DNA from: Bacillota bacterium
GTDB taxonomy: Bacteria > Bacillota > Bacilli > Bacillales_A > Planococcaceae
NCBI GenBank assembly: GCA_023405135.1
Contig: JAEXYZ010000066.1
Location: 35,065 to 99,064 of the forward strand
Length of the DNA stretch: 64,000 bases
Reading direction: 5' to 3'
The notes beneath the pieces are model-generated. The model was not told where the DNA came from and ran no database searches. It saw nothing but the letters and a program-made list of their open reading frames with translations. Of the stretch, positions 27,495 through 36,254 are shown one piece after another (the stretch's first letter is position 1; every line of letters starts with the position of its first letter). The translations under genes and the position numbers were made by a program.

Positions 27495-27773
27495 ATGTCG
27501 ACTAAAAAGAAAGTACCATTACGTAAATGTGTTGTTACTGGCGAAAGCTTGCCTAAGAAATCAATGATACGTATCGTTCGTTCAAAAGAAGGCGAAGTAT
27601 CGGTAGATGTAACAGGAAAAAAATCTGGACGTGGTGCATATATTTCAAAGTCTGAAGAGGCTGTTGAAATGGCGCGGAAGAAAAATGTTTTAGAACGTCA
27701 ATTAGAAGTGAAAATCCCTGATGAGGTTTATGATGAACTAATTAAATTAATTCGCAGGGAGTCTATCTTATGA
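27495..27773 (+). CDS. rnpM: RNase P modulator RnpM (YlxR, DUF448)
   Basis: The 92-residue basic protein has the YlxR fold: PLRKCVVTGESLPKKSMIRI, GRGAYISKS and a C-terminal helix. YlxR of B. subtilis was recently described as an RNase P modulator; earlier annotations call it an RNA-binding protein. The gene lies between nusA and the L7Ae-like ylxQ, overlapping the latter by 4 bp (ATGA). Confidence 0.93.
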   Translation: MSTKKKVPLRKCVVTGESLPKKSMIRIVRSKEGEVSVDVTGKKSGRGAYISKSEEAVEMARKKNVLERQLEVKIPDEVYDELIKLIRRESIL

Positions 27774-28075
27774 ACACAAGTTTCCTTCAACTATTAGGAT
27801 TAGCAGCAAGAGCAAGGAAAATAGTTTCCGGCGAAGAGTTAGTAGTAAAGGAAATTCGGAATAACAACGCAAAGCTGGTAATTTTAGCATCTGATGCGTC
27901 AAATAATTCTAGTAAGAAAATTCAAGATAAATGTACGTATTACAACGTTGAGTATCATGTGTTTGGTGATCGCTACCAGCTAGGGACTGCAATTGGTAAA
28001 GAAGCACGTGTCGCACTCGCTATAACAGATAGTGGTTTTGCGAAGAAGATGTCTAGTCTACTCAACGAAAAATAA
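27770..28075 (+). CDS. ylxQ: L7Ae-family RNA-binding protein YlxQ
   Basis: The 101-residue protein belongs to the L7Ae/L30e/S12e family, which binds kink-turn RNA. It shows LLGLAARARKIVSGEELV, LVILASDASNNSSKKIQDKC and LGTAIGKEARVALAITDSGF. It overlaps rnpM by 4 bp and is followed by infB 14 bp downstream, as in Bacillus. A physiological function is not firmly established for this branch. Confidence 0.93.
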   Translation: MNTSFLQLLGLAARARKIVSGEELVVKEIRNNNAKLVILASDASNNSSKKIQDKCTYYNVEYHVFGDRYQLGTAIGKEARVALAITDSGFAKKMSSLLNEK

Positions 28076-28089
28076 TCGGGGGTGAGCAG

Positions 28090-30324
28090 ATGACCAAATT
28101 AAGAGTTCATGAATATGCAAAAAAAGTAAATAAATCGAGTAAAGAAGTAATCGAAGAACTTAATAAATTAAACATTACTGTTTCAAATCATATGTCAATG
28201 CTTGAAGGTGAAGCTGTAACAAAATTAGATTCTGTTTTTAAACAAGGAAATTCAGCAAATCATGCACCTAAGCATAAGGATTTAAAGGATAAAAAACCAG
28301 CACCAAAAGCTCAAAATAAAGCTTCAGAGCAGCAACAAGTGAGATCACAGAAAAAAGCTGCTAATACAAACAATGAAAATAAACCATCGTCTAATAATGG
28401 CGAAAAACAGAAAAGTAAAGGTAACCATAACAAAACTATGGAACAACAACAAAATAACAACAAGAACAAAGGCGGATTTAATCAACGTAAAAAACCTGGA
28501 ATTCACGGGGGAAAACGACGCCAACCTAAACATCAACAACCTCAAGCACCTGTAGTACAAAAAGAACTACCAGAAAAAATTACGTTCTATGAATCGTTAT
28601 CAGTTGCAGAACTTGCAAAAAAATTACATCGCGAACCATCAGAAATTATTAAAAAATTATTTATGCTTGGTGTAATGGCAACAATTAACCAAGAATTAGA
28701 TAAAGATGCAATTGAATTAATTTGTGCTGATTACGGTGTAGAAGTAGAAGAAGAAGTACGTGTAGATATTACAGATTTAGAGGTATACTTCGAGCAAACT
28801 GAAGCTAGTGAAGATGAATTACAAGAACGCCCACCAGTTGTTACAATTATGGGACATGTTGACCACGGTAAAACAACATTGCTTGATTCTATTCGTAATA
28901 CAAAAGTGACTGCTGGTGAAGCTGGTGGAATTACACAACATATTGGTGCATACCAAGTTGTCGTAAATGATAAAAAAATTACTTTCCTAGATACACCAGG
29001 TCACGCTGCATTTACAACAATGCGTGCGCGAGGAGCAAAAATTACTGATTTAGCAATTATTGTTGTAGCTGCAGATGATGGTGTAATGCCTCAAACAGTT
29101 GAAGCAATTAATCACGCAAAAGCAGCAGAAGTACCAATTATTGTTGCAGTAAACAAAATGGATAAACCTTCTGCAAACCCAGATCGCGTTATGCAAGAAT
29201 TAACTGAGCATGGCTTAGTTCCTGAAGACTGGGGCGGTGACACGATTTTCGTACCAATATCTGCCCTTAAAGGTGAAGGTATTGATACGCTTTTAGAGAT
29301 GATACTATTAGTATCTGAAGTAGCAGAATTAAAAGCAAATCCTAATCGTTCAGCAATTGGTACTGTAATTGAAGCTCAATTAGATAAAGGTAGAGGTTCA
29401 GTTGCTACATTATTAGTTCAAGATGGTACATTACGTATTGGAGACCCAATCGTTGTAGGTCATGCATATGGACGTGTACGTGCAATGGTAAATGACTTAG
29501 GACGTCGCGTAAAAGAAGCTGGACCTGCGACACCTGTAGAAATTACAGGGATTAATGAAGTACCTCAAGCTGGTGACCGTTTTGTAGTATTTGAAGATGA
29601 GAAAACTGCACGTCAGGTTGGAGAATCTCGTGCAATGACGGCAATCCAAGCAAGTCGTTCTGAAAAGCAACGCGTGACATTAGACAATTTATTTGAACAA
29701 ATGTCTCAAGGCGAAGTTAAAGAATTAAATATTATTGTGAAAGCAGACGTTCAAGGTACTGTTGAAGCGATGGCTGCATCATTAATGAAAATTGATGTAG
29801 AAGGTGTAAATGTTAAAATTATTCACACAGGTGCGGGGGCGATTACAGAATCAGACATTTCCCTTGCTGCAGCTTCTAATGCCATTGTTATTGGATTCAA
29901 CGTTCGTCCAGATGCCAATGCAAAACGTGCTGCTGAAGAAGAAGGAGTAGACATTCGATTACACCGTATCATTTATAAAGTAATCGAAGAGATCGAAGCT
30001 GCGATGAAAGGAATGCTTGATCCAGAATTTGAAGAAAAAATTATCGGTCAAGCTGAAGTTCGTCAAACAATTAAAGTTTCAAAAGTTGGTACAATCGCTG
30101 GTTCTTATGTAACGGATGGTAAAGTAACTCGTGATTCTGGTGTTCGTATAATTCGTGATGGTATCGTTGTCTTTGAAGGTGAGCTTGATTCATTAAAACG
30201 TTTCAAAGATGATGCGAAAGAAGTTGCGAAAGGTTACGAATGTGGTATTACAATCAAAAACTTTAATGACATTAAAGAAGGCGACATTATCGAAGCCTTC
30301 GTAATGGAAGAAATTAAACGCTAG
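28090..30324 (+). CDS. infB: Translation initiation factor IF-2
   Basis: IF-2 is the GTPase that recruits initiator tRNA to the ribosome. The 744-residue product has an N-terminal IF2_N segment (RVHEYAKKVNKSSKEVIEEL). A Lys/Gln/Asn-rich low-complexity linker (about 60-155) and a second IF2_N-like segment (about 165-215) follow. The G domain has GHVDHGKT (255-262), DTPGHAAF and NKMD, and the C-terminal domains bind fMet-tRNA. It is slightly longer than B. subtilis IF-2 (716), mainly because of the linker. The stop overlaps ylxP by one base. Confidence 0.98.
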   Translation: MTKLRVHEYAKKVNKSSKEVIEELNKLNITVSNHMSMLEGEAVTKLDSVFKQGNSANHAPKHKDLKDKKPAPKAQNKASEQQQVRSQKKAANTNNENKPSSNNGEKQKSKGNHNKTMEQQQNNNKNKGGFNQRKKPGIHGGKRRQPKHQQPQAPVVQKELPEKITFYESLSVAELAKKLHREPSEIIKKLFMLGVMATINQELDKDAIELICADYGVEVEEEVRVDITDLEVYFEQTEASEDELQERPPVVTIMGHVDHGKTTLLDSIRNTKVTAGEAGGITQHIGAYQVVVNDKKITFLDTPGHAAFTTMRARGAKITDLAIIVVAADDGVMPQTVEAINHAKAAEVPIIVAVNKMDKPSANPDRVMQELTEHGLVPEDWGGDTIFVPISALKGEGIDTLLEMILLVSEVAELKANPNRSAIGTVIEAQLDKGRGSVATLLVQDGTLRIGDPIVVGHAYGRVRAMVNDLGRRVKEAGPATPVEITGINEVPQAGDRFVVFEDEKTARQVGESRAMTAIQASRSEKQRVTLDNLFEQMSQGEVKELNIIVKADVQGTVEAMAASLMKIDVEGVNVKIIHTGAGAITESDISLAAASNAIVIGFNVRPDANAKRAAEEEGVDIRLHRIIYKVIEEIEAAMKGMLDPEFEEKIIGQAEVRQTIKVSKVGTIAGSYVTDGKVTRDSGVRIIRDGIVVFEGELDSLKRFKDDAKEVAKGYECGITIKNFNDIKEGDIIEAFVMEEIKR

Positions 30325-30602
30325 TGATTGTATACGTGGAAGTGGAATTTATAATTCCAACTGCCCATTCGTTAAAAGAAAAGAGAGCAGTTCTCCAGCG
30401 AATGATTACTCGTACAAAGCAAAAATTCAATGTTTCCATTGCAGAAATTGATCATCAAAATGTGTGGCAACGGACAAGATTAGCACTTGTCTCTGTTTCC
30501 TCATCAAAGGCTAGTGCAGAGGGAGAAATCAATCATGCACTGCACTTCCTACAATCAAACCCTTCATGGGAACAACTTGAAGTTTGGCGAGATTATTTAT
30601 AA
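30324..30602 (+). CDS. ylxP: YlxP/DUF503 family protein
   Basis: The 92-residue protein matches DUF503: an N-terminal VEVEFIIPTAHSLKEKRAVL, then NVSIAEIDHQNVWQRTRLAL. The GTG start overlaps the infB stop (TAGTG). It sits between infB and rbfA, a conserved slot in Firmicutes, which suggests a translation-related role, but the biochemical function is unknown. Confidence 0.92.
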   Translation: MIVYVEVEFIIPTAHSLKEKRAVLQRMITRTKQKFNVSIAEIDHQNVWQRTRLALVSVSSSKASAEGEINHALHFLQSNPSWEQLEVWRDYL

Positions 30603-30694
30603 GAATTAAAAATTTTAAAGGGATTATTAGACGAAGCATTTCACAGGATGAATGTCTAATCAAAATTTCTCTTTAATAAAGAGGTGGCACATCT

Positions 30695-31036
30695 ATGTCA
30701 TTACGTTCAAATCGTATAGCTGAGCAAATGAAAAAAGAACTTGGCGATATTATTACTCGTAAAATAAAAGACCCGCGTGTTGGATTTGTAACAGTAACGG
30801 ATGTAGACGTTACTGGCGATCTTCAACAAGCAACGGTTTATATATCTTCTCTAGGAAATGATCGCGAACGAAAAGAAACACTAAAAGCTTTAGTAAAGGC
30901 TTCAGGTTTTATTCGTACTGAAATTGGTAATCGAATTCGTTTACGTCGAACACCTGAAATAACATTTGAATTTGATTCATCAATTGAATACGGAAATAAA
31001 ATTGATGCACTATTACGTTCTCTTCATGAAGAATAA
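30695..31036 (+). CDS. rbfA: Ribosome-binding factor A
   Basis: RbfA is a KH-like 30S maturation factor acting on the 5' region of 16S rRNA. The 113-residue product shows RIAEQMKKELGDIITRKIKD, VTVTDVDVTGDLQQATVYIS and IRLRRTPEITFEFDSSIEYG. AAGAGGTGGC precedes the ATG. A terminator follows, ending the nusA-infB operon. Confidence 0.97.
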   Translation: MSLRSNRIAEQMKKELGDIITRKIKDPRVGFVTVTDVDVTGDLQQATVYISSLGNDRERKETLKALVKASGFIRTEIGNRIRLRRTPEITFEFDSSIEYGNKIDALLRSLHEE

Positions 31037-31071
31037 CAGATAAACAAGTGAGCGTTTAATAATTAATGTGT

Positions 31072-31118
31072 AAAGGTCTACATCTGCATATTGTTGTGCA
31101 ATGTAGACCTTTCTTTTT
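31072..31118 (+). terminator. Terminator after rbfA
   Basis: AAAGGTCTACAT (31072-31083) pairs with ATGTAGACCTTT (31101-31112), followed by CTTTTTAT. It closes the rimP-rbfA transcription unit before truB. Confidence 0.88.
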
Positions 31119-31177
31119 ATGGAAATATAAACCGTATTTCAACTATTGTATAAAGCTAAAATTAAAGGAGAACAACA

Positions 31178-32089
31178 ATGAACGGTATTTTAGCGCTATG
31201 GAAAGAAAAAGGTATGACGAGCCATGATTGTGTGTTTAAGCTGCGCAAAATTTTAAAAACGAAAAAAATCGGTCATACGGGCACATTAGATCCTGCAGTT
31301 GAAGGAGTACTTCCAATTTGTATTGGACAGGCAACAAGAATTGCAGAATATTTAACAGATGCGGGTAAAACCTATGAGGCGATTATTAGTATTGGTAGAT
31401 CAACCACTACTGAGGATGCTGAAGGTGAAACGGTTGAAGCTGATGAAAGTATTAAAACGATTTCAAGACAGCAGCTACTAGATGTTTTACACGCTTTAAC
31501 AGGGCAAATTGAACAAACGCCTCCTATGTATTCTGCTGTAAAAGTTAACGGGAGACGACTTTATGAATATGCTCGAAAAGGTGAAGTAGTAGAGCGTCCT
31601 ACAAGAAATGTAACGATTTATTCTTTGGAGCTGCTTGATGATGCAGCAGTATTTGAAGGGAAAGAAATTACTTTTCCTATAAGAATTGCTTGTAGTAAAG
31701 GAACATATATCCGAACACTTGCTGTACAAATAGGTGAAAAATTAGGATTCCCAGCTCATATGGCCTCACTAGTTCGAACAGCATCTGGAACATTTACAAA
31801 AAGTGATTGTGTTACATTAGAGCAGGTAGATACGATGATGAAGGAAGGTAACGTTGAAAATATCATTCTTCCTGTAGAGTATGCCTTATCTACTTATCCT
31901 TTTGTTGAAATTGAGCCATCTAATGAGAAACAAATTATGAATGGACAAGTGCTTCCACTACATGCATTTTTAGAAAAAAGTGATAAAATTGTGTTTAGTA
32001 AGAATGGAAAGGCTTTTGCCGTTTATACAGCACATCCAACAAAAGAAGGATATATGAAGCCTGAAAAAATGTTCCCAAATTTAACATAG
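31178..32089 (+). CDS. truB: tRNA pseudouridine-55 synthase
   Basis: TruB converts U55 of the tRNA T-loop to pseudouridine. The 303-residue protein has the catalytic motif GHTGTLDPAVEGVLPICIG, with Asp38 as nucleophile. Other family segments are QTPPMYSAVKVNGRRLYEYA and CSKGTYIRTLA. It starts with ATG behind AAAGGAGAACA and is followed by ribF after 15 bp. Confidence 0.97.
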   Translation: MNGILALWKEKGMTSHDCVFKLRKILKTKKIGHTGTLDPAVEGVLPICIGQATRIAEYLTDAGKTYEAIISIGRSTTTEDAEGETVEADESIKTISRQQLLDVLHALTGQIEQTPPMYSAVKVNGRRLYEYARKGEVVERPTRNVTIYSLELLDDAAVFEGKEITFPIRIACSKGTYIRTLAVQIGEKLGFPAHMASLVRTASGTFTKSDCVTLEQVDTMMKEGNVENIILPVEYALSTYPFVEIEPSNEKQIMNGQVLPLHAFLEKSDKIVFSKNGKAFAVYTAHPTKEGYMKPEKMFPNLT

Positions 32090-32104
32090 GAGGCAGTACC
32101 TACG

Positions 32105-33055
32105 ATGAATATTATTCATTTAAAATATCCACATCAGTTAAATCAAGTAAATCAAACGGCTGCTTATTCTTTAGCAGTCGGATTTTTTGACGGAGTACAT
32201 AAAGGTCATCAAGCTGTAATTCAATCTGCAATTAAAAAAGCACGACAGTTGAATATTCAAAGTGCAGTGATGACATTTGATCCTCATCCATCGATTGTTT
32301 TAGGTGGACGAAAGGAAAAAGTATTTTACATAACGCCATTACAACAAAAGCTGGACATTTTAAATGAACTTGGTGTAGATAATGTGTTCGTTGTTCAATT
32401 CACATCGGATTTTGCAAAGCTTTCTCCAGAAGATTTTATTCAATATTTTATTCGAGACTTAAATGTTAAACATGTCACGGCTGGATTTGATTTCTCTTTC
32501 GGTAACTTTGGAAAAGGGAATATGGAAACAATGAAAGAATTAAGTAAAGGTGATTATGGAGTTACAATTGTGGATAAACTTAGAGATGATGAAGAAAAAA
32601 TTAGCTCAACAAGAATTCGTTATTATTTACAAGATGGCGATATAGAAAGTGCAGCTAAACTATTAGGACGAGCATTTGAAGTGCCTGGTATAGTCGTTCA
32701 TGGAGATAAGAGAGGGCGTACAATTGGTTTCCCAACTGCAAATATTCAATCGATGGAAGGGAGTTTTATCCCTGCAACTGGTGTCTATGCTGTAAGAATT
32801 TTAGTTCAAAATAAATGGTACGATGGTGTTTGTAATGTAGGATATAAACCAACATTTAAAAACCCTGATGATCGACAATTATCAATTGAAGTGCATATTT
32901 TGGATTTTAATAAAAATATTTATGGTGAAGAAGTAACTGTCGGTTGGTACAAACGTCTTCGAAGTGAACAAAAATTTAATGGCATTGAAGAATTAAAAGC
33001 GCAGATTGAAAAAGATAAAAATGAAGCGATTGATTATTTTAATCAGCTATCTTAA
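32105..33055 (+). CDS. ribF: Bifunctional riboflavin kinase / FAD synthetase
   Basis: RibF (RibC in B. subtilis) makes FMN and FAD. The 316-residue protein has the N-terminal nucleotidyltransferase domain with VGFFDGVHKGHQAV and the conserved ISSTRIRYYLQDG. The C-terminal flavokinase domain has RGRTIGFPTANIQ and GVYAVRI...GVCNVGYKPTF. It is coupled to truB in the usual Firmicute arrangement. Confidence 0.97.
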   Translation: MNIIHLKYPHQLNQVNQTAAYSLAVGFFDGVHKGHQAVIQSAIKKARQLNIQSAVMTFDPHPSIVLGGRKEKVFYITPLQQKLDILNELGVDNVFVVQFTSDFAKLSPEDFIQYFIRDLNVKHVTAGFDFSFGNFGKGNMETMKELSKGDYGVTIVDKLRDDEEKISSTRIRYYLQDGDIESAAKLLGRAFEVPGIVVHGDKRGRTIGFPTANIQSMEGSFIPATGVYAVRILVQNKWYDGVCNVGYKPTFKNPDDRQLSIEVHILDFNKNIYGEEVTVGWYKRLRSEQKFNGIEELKAQIEKDKNEAIDYFNQLS

Positions 33056-33080
33056 TATTTGCTTGTGAGACTAATATATG

Positions 33081-33100
33081 ATACACTTCTTTAAGTGTAT
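33081..33100 (+). promoter_or_regulatory. Small hairpin in the rpsO leader
   Basis: Perfect 8-bp arms ATACACTT/AAGTGTAT with a CTTT loop lie between ribF and rpsO, without a following T-run. It could be part of a leader or a weak terminator; the sequence alone does not decide. Confidence 0.35.
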
Positions 33101-33190
33101 TATGCACTAAACCTTAGCTCGGCTTTTCGAATCTCCAACGACTGCTGTGCTACTGGTGTTAAATATATTATTTAGGAGGTCCATAAAACT

Positions 33191-33460
33191 ATGGCAATCA
33201 CAAAAGAACGTAAAAATGAAATTATCGCTGAGTACCGCACTCACGAAGGAGATACTGGTTCTCCAGAAGTACAAATCGCAGTTTTAACTGCAGAAATCAA
33301 TGCTTTAAATGATCACTTACGTACTCATAAAAAAGACTTCCACTCAGAACGTGGTCTTCTTAAAAAAGTTGGTCGTCGTCGTCACTTATTAAAATACTTA
33401 CGTGAAACTGACGTACAACGTTACCGTGAATTAATCCAACGCCTTGGATTACGCCGATAA
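33191..33460 (+). CDS. rpsO: 30S ribosomal protein S15
   Basis: S15 is a primary 16S rRNA-binding protein. The 89-residue product has the exact family length and the motifs GDTGSPEVQIAVLTAEIN, HLRTHKKDFHSERGLL and RRRHLLKYL. A strong TTAGGAGGTCC site precedes the ATG. It is followed by a REP-like element and a terminator rather than directly by pnp. Confidence 0.98.
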   Translation: MAITKERKNEIIAEYRTHEGDTGSPEVQIAVLTAEINALNDHLRTHKKDFHSERGLLKKVGRRRHLLKYLRETDVQRYRELIQRLGLRR

Positions 33461-33465
33461 GAAAG

Positions 33466-33661
33466 AAAAGCGAAAGCGCCATGCTCCTGCGATTACTCGT
33501 CGCAAAAGAGCTTTTGCTTAGCCCCGACAGCTGCTTGGGGGACCTGACAAGTGTGCTTGCATCTGACGCTTTGCTTTCGATGCAGAATAAATTTGCACAC
33601 GTGGGAAGGTACCAAAGCGACCTCGAGGGGCTGGGCGCTGCAGCTAGACAGTAGAAAGCAT
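33466..33661. repeat. REP-like intergenic element between rpsO and pnp
   Basis: A GC-richer stretch of about 195 bp begins AAAAGCGAAAGCGCC and contains the 22-bp core in inverted orientation and AATC form (33482-33503). It ends GGGCTGGGCGCTGCAGCTAGACAGT. It is non-coding: short frames through it on either strand have no recognisable protein. The composition contrasts sharply with the flanking AT-rich DNA. Confidence 0.7.
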
Positions 33662-33682
33662 GTCCAACCATTGTGTTGGTCT

Positions 33683-33707
33683 AAAAGCGGGAATGTTCCC
33701 GCTTTTT
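33683..33707 (+). terminator. Terminator upstream of pnp
   Basis: AAAAGCGGGAA (33683-33693) pairs with TTCCCGCTTTT (33696-33706), followed by T and A-rich sequence. A smaller hairpin CCAAC...GTTGG precedes it (33664-33679). The remaining bases to pnp are AT-rich and show no clear promoter. Confidence 0.82.
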
Positions 33708-33876
33708 ATTTATGTAAAAACAAGTTAAATATAATTTCTCCTAAATAAATTGTAAAAATTATACGAATTAGCCATAATTAAAATGAAAATATTTAGCATA
33801 GAAATTGCTTTTTTGATACACTTACTATGATATATATTCGTAACGCAGTGTGTTTTATAAGAAAGGGGTTCATTAA

Positions 33877-35988
33877 ATGACCGAAAAGAAAGTCTATTCA
33901 TATGAATGGGCTGGCCGTCAACTAGTAGTTGAAGTTGGACAGCTAGCAAAACAAGCAAATGGAGCAACATTAGTACGCTATGGTGAATCAGCAGTACTTG
34001 CAACAGCCACGATGTCAAAATCTCCAAAAGCATTAGATTTCTTCCCATTAACAGTAAACTACGAAGAACGTCTTTATGCAGCTGGTAAAATCCCTGGTGG
34101 ATTTATTAAACGTGAAGGTCGTCCATCTGAGCATGCGATATTAGTTTCACGTTTAATTGACCGCCCAATTCGCCCAATGTTCCCAGATGGATTCCGTAAC
34201 GAAGTACAAGTTATTTCGATGGTAATGTCTTCTGAGCCAGATTGTCCGACTGATGTGGCGGCAATGTTTGGTTCTTCTTTAGCTTTGGCTGTTTCGGACA
34301 TTCCATTTGATGGTCCTATCGCAGGTGTACATGTTGGTTATATCGATGGAAAATTCGTTCTTAACCCAACAACTGAACAATCAGAAAAAAGTACTGTTCA
34401 CTTAACTGTGGCAGGAAACAAAGATGCCATCAATATGGTTGAAGCTGGTGCATTAGAAGTACCTGAAGAAATCATGCTTGAAGCTATTATGTTCGGTCAT
34501 GAAGAAATTAAAAAATTAATTGCATTCCAAGAACAAATTGTTGCTGAAGTTGGCAAAGAAAAAATAGCTGTTGAATTATTTGAAATAAATGAAGAGCTAT
34601 CTGCTCAAGTAAAAGCTCTTTGTGAAGAAGAGATGAATGCTGCTATCCAAACAGTAGAAAAACATGCACGTGAAGAAGCGATTACGGCTGTTAAAGAACG
34701 TGTTATTGCAAGCTACGAAGAACAAGAAGCAGACGAAGAAACATTAAAACAAGTAAAAACGATTTTAGATAAAATGGTTAAAGATGAAGTTCGTCGTTTA
34801 ATTACAGAAGAAAAAATTCGACCTGATGGACGTAAAGTTGATGAAATTCGCCCACTTTCTTCAGAGGTTGGTTTACTACAACGTGCTCATGGTTCAGGTT
34901 TATTCACTCGTGGACAAACTCAAGCGTTATCAATTTGTACATTAGGGCCACTAGGTGATGTTCAAATTATTGATGGATTAGGTCTTGAAGAATCAAAACG
35001 TTTTATGCATCATTATAACTTCCCACAATTCTCAGTCGGTGAAACAGGACCAATGCGTGGACCTGGACGTCGTGAAATTGGACATGGTGCATTAGGTGAA
35101 CGTGCATTATTAGCAGTAATTCCTGATGAATCTGAATTCCCATATGCAATTCGTTGTGTATCAGAGGTTTTAGAATCGAATGGTTCAACTTCTCAAGCAT
35201 CGATTTGTGCTTCTACACTTGCAATGATGGACGCTGGTGTTCCAATTAAAGCACCGGTAGCAGGTATTGCTATGGGTCTAGTTAAAAAAGGTGAGCATTA
35301 TACTATTTTAACGGATATTCAAGGAATGGAAGACCACCTTGGAGATATGGACTTTAAAGTAGCAGGTACTGCAAAAGGTGTAACTGCACTTCAAATGGAT
35401 ATTAAAATCGATGGTTTATCACGCAACATTTTAGAAGAAGCATTACAACAAGCAAAAGCTGGTCGTATGATTATATTAGAGTCAATGCTTGCAACTCTTG
35501 CTGAGCCTCGTAAACATTTATCAACATACGCACCTAAAATTGAAGTAATTCGTATTAACCCAGAAAAAATTCGAGATGTAATTGGTTCTGGTGGTAAAAC
35601 AATTAATAAAATTATTGATGAAACAGGCGTAAAAATTGATACAGAACAAGATGGTACAATTTATATCTCTTCTGCGAATGAAGAAATGAACAAACGTGCA
35701 AAAGAAATTATTGAATCCATTGTAAGAGAAGCAAAAGTAGGCGAGTACTACATGGCAATAGTTAAACGTATTGAAAAATTCGGTGCGTTCTGTGAAATCT
35801 TCCCTGGTAAAGATGGCTTGCTTCATATTTCTGAAATTCAAGAAGAACGTACAAACAAAGTAGAAGACGTATTAAAAATTGGGGATCAATTACTAGTGAA
35901 ATGTATTGAAATTGATAACCAAGGTCGTGTGAATTTATCACGTAAAGTAGTTATTAAAGAAGAAAAAGAACGTGTGGAACAAGCATAA
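33877..35988 (+). CDS. pnp: Polyribonucleotide nucleotidyltransferase (PNPase)
   Basis: PNPase degrades RNA 3' to 5' phosphorolytically. The 703-residue protein has two RNase PH domains separated by a helical domain: ILVSRLIDRPIRPMFPDGF in the first, and RAHGSGLFTRGQTQALS and FMHHYNFPQFSVGETGPMRG in the second. A KH domain (IRINPEKIRDVIGSGGKTIN, about 555-615) and an S1 domain (about 622-690) follow. Length matches the B. subtilis enzyme (705). An AAGGGGTT site precedes the ATG. Confidence 0.98.
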   Translation: MTEKKVYSYEWAGRQLVVEVGQLAKQANGATLVRYGESAVLATATMSKSPKALDFFPLTVNYEERLYAAGKIPGGFIKREGRPSEHAILVSRLIDRPIRPMFPDGFRNEVQVISMVMSSEPDCPTDVAAMFGSSLALAVSDIPFDGPIAGVHVGYIDGKFVLNPTTEQSEKSTVHLTVAGNKDAINMVEAGALEVPEEIMLEAIMFGHEEIKKLIAFQEQIVAEVGKEKIAVELFEINEELSAQVKALCEEEMNAAIQTVEKHAREEAITAVKERVIASYEEQEADEETLKQVKTILDKMVKDEVRRLITEEKIRPDGRKVDEIRPLSSEVGLLQRAHGSGLFTRGQTQALSICTLGPLGDVQIIDGLGLEESKRFMHHYNFPQFSVGETGPMRGPGRREIGHGALGERALLAVIPDESEFPYAIRCVSEVLESNGSTSQASICASTLAMMDAGVPIKAPVAGIAMGLVKKGEHYTILTDIQGMEDHLGDMDFKVAGTAKGVTALQMDIKIDGLSRNILEEALQQAKAGRMIILESMLATLAEPRKHLSTYAPKIEVIRINPEKIRDVIGSGGKTINKIIDETGVKIDTEQDGTIYISSANEEMNKRAKEIIESIVREAKVGEYYMAIVKRIEKFGAFCEIFPGKDGLLHISEIQEERTNKVEDVLKIGDQLLVKCIEIDNQGRVNLSRKVVIKEEKERVEQA

Positions 35989-36007
35989 TTAATAAACTAA
36001 AGACATA

Positions 36008-36078
36008 GCCTAGCTTCATTTTTGAAGCAGGCTCGTATAAGGAGGGTGCCCAAGAATAATCTAGGGTTGCCTTTTTTT
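36008..36078 (+). terminator. Possible terminator region after pnp
   Basis: A hairpin GCCTAGCTTCA/TGAAGCAGGC (36008-36032) is followed by a weak, mismatched stem and a run of seven T (about 36072-36078). Termination here is plausible, but the second stem is imperfect. B. subtilis has ylxY after pnp; here the 266-bp gap holds no such gene. Confidence 0.5.
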
Positions 36079-36254
36079 ATTGTCCTACGTTTTACGGTTA
36101 ATCTTTTGAAAAACATTCATACGAAGTCTCTAAATGAATGTCGTACTTGTACTTTCTTACTGGCTCTTTTTTCATGAATAATGTATTGTATGTAAAAGAT
36201 ATAATTCATTATGAATCTAGCTAAAAAATGAAAGACAAAAAGAGAGGTAAGAAA

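Noticed and set aside
33360..33748. Short frames on both strands between rpsO and pnp
   Set aside because: They fall in the REP-like element and partly overlap rpsO; composition and lack of homology argue against coding.
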